The position numbers and the translations under genes are program-made. Positions 47,290 through 58,744 of a DNA stretch of 64,000 nucleotides are shown here, piece after piece (the stretch's first letter is position 1; the number at the start of each line of letters is the position of its first letter). The stretch lies in assembly GCA_033977485.1 (NCBI GenBank), contig CM066998.1, forward strand, positions 60,540,274 to 60,604,273. Direction: 5' to 3'. The notes under the pieces were generated by a model. It had not been told where the DNA came from. It saw nothing but the letters and a program-made list of their open reading frames with translations, and made no database searches. The stretch comes from Hydrangea macrophylla. Its lineage: Eukaryota; Streptophyta; Magnoliopsida; Cornales; Hydrangeaceae.

Positions 47290-47519
47290 TCAAATTTAAG
47301 AAGCATAGCATTAATAATTCTGAAAAGAATTATTTTTACTGTTGACGACTAAGAATGAGAATATATAGAGGGATTGGAAAGAACTGTAGTATATATACTG
47401 GATATAAATTTGACCATCATTTTGATTAATAAAACTCAGACAAATAAGAGATCTGGAACATAATTCAAATTTAAAAGGCATAGCATTAATGCTTCTGAAA
47501 AGAAATATTTATAGTGTTG
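47290..47519. repeat. Tandem duplication (~173 bp) at the target of the next element
   Basis: The phrase ATTCAAATTTAAGAAGCATA at 47290 recurs as ATTCAAATTTAAAAGGCATA at 47463. The first unit runs to 47462. The second unit is split by the LTR element at 47527 and resumes at 56890 (ACGACTAAGAATGAGAATAT to about 57004). Confidence 0.75.
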
Positions 47520-47526
47520 ACGCCTA

Positions 47527-49044
47527 TGTGAGTTCTTTTGTGATGTGTGAGATAAATGTAAGAAGGTATAACACGTAAGGAGGTTAGTACATGTGGACTA
47601 ATAGATAAAAAGTGATAAAACAATGCAGAAGTGTAGTAGAATAAAATTATGTAAAAAATACAATAGAATAAATGGGATTTGGAGAGTATACGGATCGGGT
47701 GAGAACCAAGGTAGCCCCAAATGGGAGAGAGAGAGAAAGCAATAGCAGACCGAGGTCTAGGCGAAGGTGTGGTGTACCGTGGTGTCTAATGTAGGGTAGG
47801 ACCCGGTAGGTGTTGGTAAGTGGTATTGTAAGGTCATCCGAGTGATTTTAGGAGATAGGCTAACGATTGATAAGTACCAAAGGCTTGAGAGTGAGAGTGA
47901 AGTAGCTATCAGTGACTTAGGGAGTCAAGGGCAATGGTGAGAGCAAGAGTCTCTTAGCTAGATTGTTGTGAGTCTATGTTGGGTTTTGTTGAGTTAAACC
48001 CCATCCCCTAAATGTGTAGAATGAATCTGGTACTTATATAGGGAGTAGTGAGGGGTTGTGATACAGTTGCAGAAAGCTGAATTGGCCTTCTTGGAGTGAT
48101 CAGTCTACTTAAGGTAGGTATTGGCATTAAATGAGATGTTGATTTGGCATGGGCTTGGGAGAAGCGATTCAGATATGAGGGGTGTGTTGTCACTTGGTGG
48201 CAGATGAACACTACAGAGTTGTCAAAGGGGGAAGACATTCCATTGGTACAGATGTTTAAGCGAGGGAAGAAACCAAGGCTCATGCCATTGGTTCTTAGAA
48301 TGCAAGTGATGGAAAGTTCCACGGCTTGGTCATTGGTGCAGAGTATTAAGCGATCTTGAAGTGACCTGGCTTTGGGGGTCAAAGGTTTAAGCGGATGTTG
48401 CGGTCATCGACTCCTCTAATTGGTTGTGAGGTTGGTGGGACAGGGCACGTGAAAGTCACGTATCTCTCTCTCTATTTGGAACCAACCCTAGTTTTTCCCG
48501 TGAGAGGCGTTAGCTAGGGAGAAGCCCTTGGTCCTAGCCACCTAGCCAAGAACTCCCGATATCCCAATGGGCATGGCCACCCTTATGTACTGCTTCCCGA
48601 CCAAGGGTGGGTGTCCCGAGTGGCAAATATATGTATTTAGTATTTAATAATTAGTTTTTCAGTAGCATGTGGTTCTTTGTGAGTAGAGACACTAGCGAGT
48701 GAGATCTGGAGAGTAAGATCCAAAGTTTGGTCAGCGGGTGGAAATTCGAACAGTTGTTTGTGAGTGGGATTTCCTTTGTCTTTGAGTGGGGCTTCGGAGT
48801 GGGCTCCTCTGAGGTGAGCTTCAGAGTGGGTTCCTCTGAGGTGAGCTTCAGAGTGGGCTTGAGGTGGGCTTCAGAGTGGGTTTCTCTAAGTGGGCTCCTC
48901 TGGGGAGAGGCAGACATGCTTTGGACTGGTTCTTAGTGGCTTCGATTATTAATGGAGCCTATAATTAGTGGCAATGTTGATACACGTGGAGTTATTGGTG
49001 ACATGTGCTGGTTAAACTGTATGAGTTGTCAACCATTATCTACA
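47527..49044 (-). repeat. LTR (left, 3') of tandem-repeat-filled element
   Basis: About 1.5 kb, closely matching 55421-56889 over its whole length apart from small gaps (for example around 48620-48660 and 48800-48900). Open frames in the two copies are the same non-conserved minus-strand frame and are not regarded as genes. Confidence 0.8.
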
Positions 49045-49679
49045 TAAGCCCCTCTGTCCGTATTCTAAGCGTGAAGTGGTTAGAATGCGGGCATAATAAT
49101 TGATATTTCCATATCTTTCGAACCTTCCTGATGATTGATGAATATCATTTGTAGTACTGGTTTCCCATTGGAAATCATGGCAAATCTAGTTAATTGACCG
49201 GATTACGAATCTGGTTGATTGACCGAATTGCGAATCTGGTTGATTGACCAGATGGCTAAACATTGCTTTACTTCTTCTTTGGAGATTTGCTATATAAAAG
49301 AAGGGGGAGCTTTGAGAAGTCTTGTATCCAGCTCTTCAAACTTTCCAAACCACTTGCAAAAGTGAGGCATGTTTAGAATTTTATTTCACTTTGCAGAAAG
49401 ATTCCCACTCGGTCTATTATCATGTGAGTTTACCAGAGTGTTTTGGCGATGGCATGGGGTCAAACTTTTGGGACCTTGGCTATGTTCTTCATCATGCTTC
49501 TATACGGAGTGGGATTCCAGTTTTCTATATGCCTAGCATATTTCCAGGGAGTATTTTTACCAGTGCAAAAGTGGGGAAGCGGTATTTTTTTCCAGTGCAC
49601 ATGTCTTATTAGATTGTGCGTGCTCACAGTAAAGTGGAGCGCATTTTATTGTACCGAGAGATAATGATGTGGAGAAAAA

Positions 49680-50490
49680 TTATCGCGGGAGGGAAGCATG
49701 TTGCTCATGTTGTCCCTTAATGCCAGTGCCAAGGGAAGGGTTTATACGACCTTGATGAATCAAAGAAGATGTGGGGAGCAAGATGCTTAACCCACTTTAG
49801 GGGGAGAGTATGATACTCAAACTACCTATGTTGGGGAGTGTGCCCCTAGGAGAGCTAGGGAGTGTGCCCCTAGGAGAAGTGTATTTTGTTTAGGATTCCC
49901 ATCTGGGGAGAAAAAGAGTGCGATACTCAAGCTGCCAATATTGGGGAGTATGCCCCTGGGAGAATGTGTTACTCATGCCGTTCATGTGGTGGAGAGCGTA
50001 ATGCTCCTACTCTTTTAGGGATTGGAGATTATGACCAAGCCATTTTGAGATAGGGAGATTGGGAGAGAACGCGATGTTCATGCCGCCCCGAGGGGAAGAG
50101 CACGATGCTCGTGTCGCTATGTAGATTTGGATATAAAGGGGAGAGCACGATGCCTGTACCATCCTCTAGAGAAATGGAGATAAGGATTATCCCTTCTTTT
50201 AAGATATGGAAATTAGGGGGGAGTGTAGGGGGAGTGCGGCCCTATTCTTTGGAGATATGGAGATTAAGGGGGAGAGCAGGTGCTCGTGCCGCCCCTCTAG
50301 TGGAGAGCGCGATGCTCATGCCATCCTTCTCTAAGGGGGAGAGGTTATTGCTCGTGCTGCCCTATTGAGACCTCTCAAATCGAAGTAAAGGGTATTACCC
50401 GTGCCACACAAGTGAGGTAGGGGGAAAGCGCGATTCTTGCACCACCCTAGTAGGGCTAGAGAAGGAAAGCATGATGCTCGTGCCACCTTA
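49680..50490. repeat. Degenerate repeats around GCACGATGCTCGTGC
   Basis: At least ten variants of GGGAGAGCACGATGCTCGTGCCGCC spaced about 40-90 bases apart. The core GCACGA-TGC-TCGTGC is an inverted repeat that could fold as a tiny hairpin. Earlier copies (49830-49990) carry the related GGGGAGTGTGCCCCTAGGAG, which is also self-complementary. Interior of the non-autonomous element; no coding. Confidence 0.65.
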
Positions 50491-51399
50491 TGGAGAGTGG
50501 AGTTCGTTTATTATGGAGAAACAAAGAATAAATCATAGCAATACTGGTAGTTATAGTGGAGTTGATAGTGATAGTGGAGTTGTTTGAGTGCTTGTCGACG
50601 GTGCATCTTGGTGATTACTTATGCTCTAATGTATTGTTTTGATGTATCAAAGTAATTGTACTGTGTGGAGAGGATACATGGTGAGAGTGGGGGCGTGTTT
50701 GGTTTCCACAATTTTGAAAATATCCTGATGCTTTATCCGGCTTAGATATATAGACCCAGTGAGTTTTGTGATTTGTAGCACCAATAGTGAAACAATGCAA
50801 ATACTTTCCTGAGGGATACTAGAGAGTGAATTTGCTGGTGAGAGAGCAAGTGCAGCATGTTGCTAAACAGTAAGTAGTGGCGGCATCATGCCGCTGCTTG
50901 TAGAGTAAATTTGCTGACGAGAGAGCAAGTGGTGGTAGCATGTTTATAGGGACATAATTTTCACCGTATTCTTCGGGATAGTGCAGTTGAAAAATTTGTA
51001 TCTTCAGATGCACCCCCTCCCCTTTTTTTTCTTGGCTTCTATGTTGGTGTGGTGATGGTGACATTAATTTTACCAACAAGTGTGTTGCTACTAGTTGTAC
51101 ATGATGGAGTCTGCCTTTGTAAGAGGTCTGCTCCTAGTTAGTGGAGCAAGAATGAGTGGGAGAGAGTGTAGTTGACCAATCATTTGGTCTTGAAATATAT
51201 GGAGAAAAGGTTTTTTTTCTCGGAGTGTGAGCTATTTGAAATTGAGCAAAAAATTTGAATGTGGCTTGTAACTCGGAGAATCCCTTTCACATGCCTTTCA
51301 ATAAATGTGGACTCCTTGGGGTACAACTTGGGTGTGAGACTGTTTAAATCAACGGATCCCTTCTCTCCCCATTTGAAAAGAAACAAGAGCTCATGGCTT

Positions 51400-51610
51400 A
51401 GGCAGAACAATTCATTCTCCTCCCTTGAAATAAAATTGGTATAGCTTAGGTGGATCATTTTCTTCTTTCCTCTTGAAAAGGTTAAAAATTGGTAGCTTTC
51501 GTGGAGCATTTTCTTCTCCCTTCTTGAAAAAGGTAAAAGCTGGTAGCTTTAGTGGAGCATTATTCTTCTCTCCTCTCGGAAAGAAATTAAAACTGGTAGC
51601 TTAGATGGAG
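51400..51610. repeat. Short tandem repeats GGTAGCTT..GTGGAGCATT
   Basis: Three to four units of about 60 bases containing GGTAGCTTT and GGAGCATT with TTCTTCTC between them (51430-51605). Confidence 0.55.
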
Positions 51611-52029
51611 GGTAGGGGTGGGGGTGTGTTAAATTGGGGATTTAAGGGTGTCGATGGTGGTAGGAAGGGGTGTGGTTATCGATGGAGAGAGAGAGAGAGA
51701 GCGCGGTGGCTACGATGTGAGGGTGGGATTGGGGTATGGGACCCACGTGTTGGTGAAAAGTCGATGATAGAAGAGGGGGAAGGATGAGGAAGAGGAGAGA
51801 GAGAGAGTTGTTATCGGTGTGGGTATAGATCCGAGAGGTGAAATGAGTGAGTTGTCGATGGGAGAATAGAGGGCGTGGCTGGGGTGGCGATGGGAGGAGA
51901 GAGGGAAAAGAGTGAGTTGGCGATGATTAGGGGTGGCGGTTGGTGGCAACTGGTGAGGGAGTGTTAGCGATAGCGGGTGGGACCTGCGAAAGGGGTATTG
52001 ACGATAGGGTCTTTTTTCAAAAATTTTTT

Positions 52030-53740
52030 TGTATACTTGGGTAGTATCTCTTCTCTGTGTTTTGCCTCTAACCGTCGGCTTCGGGAGCGATAACTTTTTC
52101 TGTGTTTTTGGTATATGCTTAGGCGGTAACTCTTCTTTGTATTTTTGTCGTATGCTTGAGGCGGTAACTATTCTCTGTGTTTTGCCTCTAAGCCGTCTGT
52201 TTGCTTCGGGAGAGGTAACTTTTTTGTTGCCTATGATTGGAGTGGTAACTATTCTCTCATTTTTTCCGTATGCTTGGGGCGATAAGTCTTCTTTTGGCGT
52301 ATCCTTAGGCGGCGGTAACTTCTTCTTTTGTGTTTGGATGCCGCCCTCTTGGGGACCGGTAACCTTTTTTCTTTTTCTTTTCTTTTTTTTTTTGGTGCCG
52401 TGGAGGTTGTTGGCGTATGCTTAGGCGGCGGTAACTTCTTCTTTTGTGTTTGGATGCCGCCTTCTTCGGGGTCGATAACTTATTTTTTTTATTGCTTCTT
52501 GTTAGCGTATCCTTAGGCGGCGGTAACTTCTTCTTTTGTGTTTGGATGCCGCCCTCTTTGGGACCAGTAACCTTTTTTTTGGTGCCGTGGAGGATATTGG
52601 CGTATGCTTAGGCAGCGGTAACTTCTTCTTTTGTGTTTGGATGCCGCCTTTTTTGGGGTTGGTAACTTTTTTTTTTTGCTTCTTGTTGGCGTATCATTAG
52701 GTGGCGGTAACTTCTTCTTTTGTGTTTGGATGCCGCCCTCTTCAGGACAAGTAACTTTTTTTTGGTGCCGTGAAGGATATTGGCGTATGCTTAGGCGGCG
52801 GTAACTTCTTCTTTTGTGTTTGGATGCCACCTTCTTCGGGATCGGTAACTTTTTTTTTTTACTTCTTGTTGGTGTATACTTAGGCGGCTGTAACTTCTTC
52901 TTTTGTGTTTGGATGCCGCCCTCTTCAGGACCGGTAACTTTTTTTCTTTGGTGCCGTGGAGGATATTGGCGTATGCTTAGGCGGCGGTAACTTCTTCTTT
53001 TGCGTTTGGATGCCGCCTTCTTCGGGGCCAATAACTTCTTCTTCTTCTTCTTCTTCTTTTTTTTTTGCGCCATGGAGGTTGGTGTAGGCGGTAACTTCTT
53101 CTTTTGTGTTTGGATGCCGCCTTCTTCGGGACCGGTAACCTTTTTTTTTTTTTTTGCTTCTTCTTGGCGTATCCTTAGGCTGCGGTAACTTCTTCTTTTG
53201 TGTTTGGATGCCGCCCTCTTCAGGACCAGTAATTTTATTTTATTTATTTATTTATTTATTATTATTATTTTTTTTGCGTTGTGGAGGTTGTTGGCGTACA
53301 CTTAGGCGGCGGTAACTTCTTCTAATGTGTTTGGATGCCGCCCTTTTCAGGACCGGTAATTTTTTTTTTTTTTTTTTGCTTCTTGTTGGGGTATCCTTAG
53401 GCGGCGGTAACTTCTTCTTTTGTGTTTGGATGCCGCCCTCTTCAGGACTGGTAACTTTGTTTTTTTGGTGTCGTGGAGGATATTGGCGTATACTTAGGCG
53501 GTGGTAACTTCTTCTTTTGTGTTTGGATGCCGCCTTCTTCGGGGCCGGTAACTTCTTCTTTTGTGTTTGGATGCCGCCTTCTTCGGGGCCGGTAACTTCT
53601 TCTTTTGTGTTTGGATGCCGCCTTCTTCGGGACTAGTAACTTTTTTTTTTGCTTCTTGTTGGCGTATCCTTAGGCGGCGGTAACTTCTTCTTTTGTGTTT
53701 GGATGCCGCCCTCTTCAAGACCGGTAACTTATTTTTTCTT
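52030..53740. repeat. Minisatellite with alternating two-type ~95-bp units
   Basis: About 15 copies of a core (GGCGGTAACTTCTTCTTTTG then TGTTTGGATGCCGCC) are joined by two kinds of spacer. Type A contains GTGCCGTGGAGG and GGCGTATGCTTAGG; type B contains GCTTCTTGTTGGCGTATCC. Core variants alternate with the spacers (CCCTCTT before A, CCTTCTTCGGGG before B), giving a ~190-base dimer. The edge before 52310 is more degenerate. The Lys/Arg-rich minus-strand frame over the array (52513-53073) is a by-product of the repeats. Confidence 0.85.
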
Positions 53741-54395
53741 GTTAATTACTCCAAAATTAGGAGAGAGAAAGAGTGGGGAGAGATTCCAAATTTGCTCCGA
53801 AATTGGGTTTCGAAATTGGATTCCACGTTCGCTTGGGACAATTCAAAAAGTTGTGAACTCTTGTTGACAAGCACTTTATTTCAAAATGGTTTAGGACATG
53901 TCTTTTTGTGATAAAAAAAATGACAGTCTAAGTAACCCATTTCAAATTTTGGAATGAAATTATTGAAAATTAATTTCAATAAATTCCAGTTTTTTTTATT
54001 ATTTTAAATGTGGCTCTTGAATTTCATTTGCCAAATTTTATTTTATTTTATTTTCAAAATCACATGCACCATGTGTGTGTGCCTGTAAGGGAAAGAAATG
54101 TGAGATTGTAGCACAACCATGTATCACTTTGGTGAGGAAAATTATAATTTAATGAGGACATTCATAACAAGAAGACGAAAAGTGTATCATGATATAAAAA
54201 AAAAAGTTGTAACAATAATGACAAAATTTGTAAAAAAAAAAATTATGAGTAGCATAACCACCAATCACTAAGGTAGTGATTTTTTTTAACCCAAAATTTT
54301 TGAGAGTGAATGAGATGGAGGGGTGAGAGTGAGAGGGGAGGAGAGAGAGGGATCCAAGAGAGAAGAGAGAATGTGAGGGAGCCGAGAGAGAGAGA

Positions 54396-54397
<2 letters not shown>

Positions 54398-54428
<31 letters not shown>
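54398..54428 (+). repeat. Poly-G tract (31 G)
   Basis: Follows a GA microsatellite. A second run of 20 G lies at 54983-55002 next to a TA microsatellite (about 55020-55043). Confidence 0.95.
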
Positions 54429-54429
<1 letters not shown>

Positions 54430-55420
54430 GAGAGAGAAAAAGGGTTTTGGCGGGTGCATATATGTATATATATATATATATATGAAAGGGGTACGCAAGT
54501 GGGGTGAGGGGGTTGGGGTTTGGGGTTGAGAAGGGAATATCAAATGGTTTTTTTTAGTTGCGTATATAATATATATATATATATAAATACATAGGTAAGA
54601 GGGACCGAGTGGAGAGGGGAGGATGAGACTGAGAGGTGAGGAGAAAGAGATCAGAGAGAGAAGGTAAGAAGAGGGTGGCTTCTAGAGTGAGCTTTGGGCA
54701 TGGAGATTTTTTTTGAGCACTTAAATTTGAAATGACTTGGGGTATGTCTTTTTTTTTTTAATAAAAAAAAATTTAAATGACACTTTAAATTTTGGAGATC
54801 AAAATATACATATGTTGAAAAGTGATTTTCAATAAATTCATATTTATCAAAATTTCTAACTTTTGACTACTTTTGATACGAAGTAATAAATTGTGACATT
54901 CATGAGAAAGAAAAAATGTAATGGTAATTTTAAAAAAATGTTAACCATAAGATCTGTGGGTATCACAGAGTTGGAGTAAATAGGGGGGGGGGGGGGGGGG
55001 GGAGTTAGGTCACATACAAATATATATATATATATATATATATTTGCGATGAAATAGAGAGAGTAAACCAAAAAATAAGAGAGATGCTAAATAATTGGCT
55101 TGCAAGTGATGGTGTTGAGCATTAGTAATATAAAAAAATTGCTGTTTGTCAGACTAGCTCAAGTGTTGTAGTGGGGCCAAAAATGGAACAGTTGCCACTA
55201 TTCTTTTAATTTTTTTTTATTATTTAAACTCGGTAGTGCAAAGGCAAGGTAATGACCAAATAAACATTTTTTATTTTGCTATGAGAAAGGAGGGATGGAA
55301 CTAGTGGGCATGGACCTCCTTGGCTCGCAAAAATTAAGACGACGTTGAGCAATACTTGAAAATTATGGTTCTATGTTCCCTCTGCATGCGAGTATACCTC
55401 CCACTGTGGTCACCAAAATG

Positions 55421-56363
55421 TGTGAGTTCTTTTGTGATGTGTGAGATAAATGTAAGAAGGTATAACACGCAAGCAGGTTAGTACATGTGGACTAATAGAT
55501 AAAAAGTGATAAAACAATGCAGAAGTGTAGTAGAATAATATTATGTAAAAAAATGTAATAGAATAAGTGGGATTCGGAGAGTATACGGCTCGGGTGAGAA
55601 CCAAGGTAGCCCCAAATGGGAGAGAGAGAGAGAGAAAGCAGTAGCAGACCAAGGTCTAGGCGAAGGTGTGGTGTGGTGTAACGTAGTGTCTAATGTAGGG
55701 TAGGACCCGGTAGGTGTTGGTAAGTGGTATTGTAAGGTCATCCGAGTGATTTTAGGAGATAGGCTAAGGATTGATAAGTACCAAAGGCTTGAGAGTGAGG
55801 GTGAAGTAGCTATCAGTGACTTAGGGAGTCAAGGGCAATGGTGAGAACAATAGTCTCTTAGCTAGATTGTTGTGAGTCTATGTTGGGTTTTGTTGAGTTA
55901 AACCCCATCCCCTAAATGTGTAGAATGAATCTGATACTTATAGAGGGAGTAGTGAGCGGTTGTGAGACAGTTGCAGAAAGCTGAATTGGCCTTCTTGGAG
56001 TGATCCGTCTACTTAAGGTAGGTATGGGCATTAAATGAGATGTTGATTTGGTATGGGCTTGGGAGAAGCGATTCATATATGAGGGGTGTGTTGTCACTTG
56101 GTGGCAGATGAACGCTATAGAGTTGTCAAAGGGGGAAGACATTCCATTGGTGCAGTTGTTTAAGCGAGGGAAGAAACCAAGGCTCATGCCATTGGTTCGC
56201 AGAATGTAAGTGATGGCAAGTTCCAAGGTTTGGTCATTGGTGCAGAATATTAAGCGATCTTGAAGTGAACTGGCTATGGGGGTCAAAGGTTTAAGCGGAT
56301 GTTGCGGTCATCGACTCCTCTAATTGGTTGTGAGGTTGGTGGGACAGGGCAAGTGAAAGTCAC

Positions 56364-56400
<37 letters not shown>

Positions 56401-56889
56401 AAACCAACCCTAGCTTTGCCCGTGAGAGGCGTTAGCTAAGGAGAAGTCCTTGGCCCTAGCCACCTAGCCAAGAACTCCCGATATCCCAATGGGCATGGCC
56501 ACCCTTAGGTACTGCTTCCCGACCAAGGGTAGGTGTCTCGAGTGGCAAATATGGTTCTTGGTGAGTAGAGACACTAGCGAGTGAGATCTGGAGAGTAAGA
56601 CCCAAAGTACGGTCAGTGGGTGGAAATTCGGACAGTGGTTTGTGAGTGGGATTTCCTTTGTCTTTGAGTGGGCTTCGAAGTGGGCTCCAAGGTGAGGCTT
56701 CAAAGTGGGCTCCTCTGAGGTGAGGCTTCAGAGTGGGCTTGAGGTGGACTTCAGAGTGGGGTTCTTTGGACTGGTTATTAGTGGCTTCGTTTATTAATGG
56801 AGCCTATAATTAGTGGCAATATTGATACACGTGGAGTTATTGGTGACATGTGCTGGTCAAACTGTGTGAGTTGTCAACCATTATCTACA
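55421..56889 (-). repeat. LTR (right, 5') of tandem-repeat-filled element
   Basis: The match of 47527-49044. It contains a CT microsatellite (about 56366-56397) expanded relative to the other LTR. Confidence 0.8.
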
Positions 56890-57004
56890 ACGACTAAGAA
56901 TGAGAATATATAGAGGGATTGGGAAGAACTGTAGTATATTGGATATATAATTGAGCATCATTTTGATTAATAAAACTCAGACAAATCAGAGATCTGGAAC
57001 ATAA

Positions 57005-57643
57005 TATGAGACTTGTGATACAAAATAATTCTGTTGTACTTGAGGGGAAATCTTAATAGTTGTGTCATTAAAAAATCAACATAAATAGGATGACTCTAAG
57101 TTGACCAAACATTATAGTTGGCTGACAAATTACTTCAGTCTTTTTCTTCAGTACATGCACTGCTATTTGGAACATAATTGGTTCACGATGTCCTCCACAT
57201 GTATAGGCAATACTTGCATATGTGGATATCAATCATACTTCAGAGCAAGATGTATGAATCAAAAGAAAGTATTAAAGTCTTGTCCTTGGCAGATTATAGA
57301 TCCATTCTCTCTTTCTTATTTGGGAGATGATCTGTTTCTAGCTTATACACATAACACATACAAACGCACACACTCTCACACACACTGTATTTTTTAAACA
57401 GAAAAAATGACAGAACATTATTGTGCGTTTTCACACTCCTCTCCATTATAATTTAACTATCATAAAGATTTGATCAGATTTTTTTGGATTTTGAACTCCA
57501 AAAATTTCCAGAAACCACCTATAAAAAATTATGCTAAAGAAATAGAATGGAAAGAAAATACTCTTTTTTTTTTAAATTTTTTTTTATTTTTAATAAGCTA
57601 CCCGTAACGATTTGATAAGCATGATAGATAGGATTTAATTTAC
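57005..57643. other. Intergenic stretch upstream of host gene
   Basis: No gene recognised; the 98-codon plus-strand frame at 57101-57397 shows no domain and lacks supporting signals. Confidence 0.4.
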
Positions 57644-57828
57644 ATCAATGCTAGGGTATTGAAAATACTTTTTACAAACACTTACAAACACAATTTATCT
57701 ATCTCTCTCCTGGGTGGCACTGTAGGGTCTACTGAAATTATCCAGACCCCACAGTGCAACCTAGGAAAGAGATAGAGTGTGTTTATAATTAAGTGTTTAT
57801 AAAAAGTGTTTGTTACCCAAATATGACT
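57644..57828. mobile_element. Foldback MITE 3
   Basis: The left end ATCAATGCTAGGGTATTG and the right end (reverse complement AGTCATATTTGGGTAACA) begin arms that pair through TACTTTTTACAAACACTT and TATCTCTCTCC. 185 bp, non-coding. Shares its end type with the MITE at 60249. Confidence 0.7.
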
Positions 57829-58555
57829 CTTTAATTTATCCTATCAATTAGATTTGGATGTGGTGTGATTAACATGAAATTTCTTACCAACAATATAGGT
57901 CAGCATATGTACGTGTGTGTCTACACGTTAAGAGTGTTTATTACTCTTGTATCGAATTTTATTCTGAACAGCGAAAAACAATTCTCTTGGTGTGGACGAA
58001 GGCAGTGTCATTCAAATCACGTGAATTCTTTTTTGTGAATTCTTTCTCTTGTCGTATTATTTTTTTATTCTGCTGCGTATGATCCCAAAAAATAATTATG
58101 CACATGATCATACTCAGATAAAAATACAATTTAACATCTCATCACTAAAAAAAATAAACATTTACAATTTTCCATAACATGCATGGCCACCCGAAAGAAA
58201 AGATTATCACTGTCATTATCATAGCAATTAGATATAACTATATATTATATTTAGCCAAAAGACAAAAACCTGTTATATTAATTAGGAATGGCAAGGACAA
58301 AACGGTCTTCGTTGTGGCCAAGGTCTTTACTCGTTATTTCTGTTTGAAAGTCAATGTAATTAATGGTCCAATTAAAAAAAGAAAAAAAAAAGAAAAGAAA
58401 GAAAACCCGCCAAAGTAGCCAAGCAGCCAATAATTGCAAATACCACAAACTTCCTTAGACCAGAACTAGTCTTAACCCTTAAAACCAATTCAAAGGTCCA
58501 AAAAATAGACCTCTTCAAGTCCCATGAAATCTCAGCCCCCCCACTCATCATTCAC

Positions 58556-58568
58556 CTATATATATATA
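58556..58568 (+). promoter_or_regulatory. TATA box of the host gene
   Basis: CTATATATATATAC lies about 190 bases before the start codon and is followed by a CT-rich stretch (TATCTCTCTCTTTC), a common plant core-promoter layout. Transcription would start near 58590-58600, leaving a 5' UTR of about 150 bases. Confidence 0.55.
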
Positions 58569-58744
58569 CATCCTATATCTCTCTCTTTCTAAATCATCCA
58601 ATACACAAAATCAACAACAATATAGCTAGTTACAGGCTCTCAAGAAGAGATCATATATTCATCTCACACCTTCTTTTATTAATTCTTTGAGTAAACCATT
58701 CATTATACATATATAGATTACAGAAGTGTAATATTACCACATAT

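Larger units (their letters stand above)
47527..56889 (-). mobile_element. Non-autonomous LTR element filled with tandem repeats
   Basis: Two closely similar direct repeats of about 1.5 kb (47527-49044 and 55421-56889), TGTGAG to CTACA on the plus strand, bound an interior of about 6.4 kb without gag or pol. On the minus strand the LTR starts TGTAGATAATGG and is preceded by the purine-rich ACAGAGGGG. After the other LTR comes TTTGGTGACCACAGTGGGAG, similar to the primer-site region of Tat/Ogre elements (TTTGGCGACTCCGC type, from memory). I therefore place it on the minus strand. Flanks are ACGCCTA (47520-47526) and ACGACTA (56890-56896), a seven-base near-duplicate rather than a clean five. 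Confidence 0.7.

Noticed and set aside
48008..48382. 124-residue minus-strand frame, with a similar one at 55912-56286
   Set aside because: Both copies lie at the same place in the two LTRs of the same element, so the similarity reflects LTR duplication rather than a conserved gene; no domain is seen.
52513..53073. 186-residue Lys/Arg-rich minus-strand open frame
   Set aside because: It is the translation of the tandem minisatellite read through T-rich tracts (KKKKK, KHKRRSYR repeats); it has no conserved domain and no start context.
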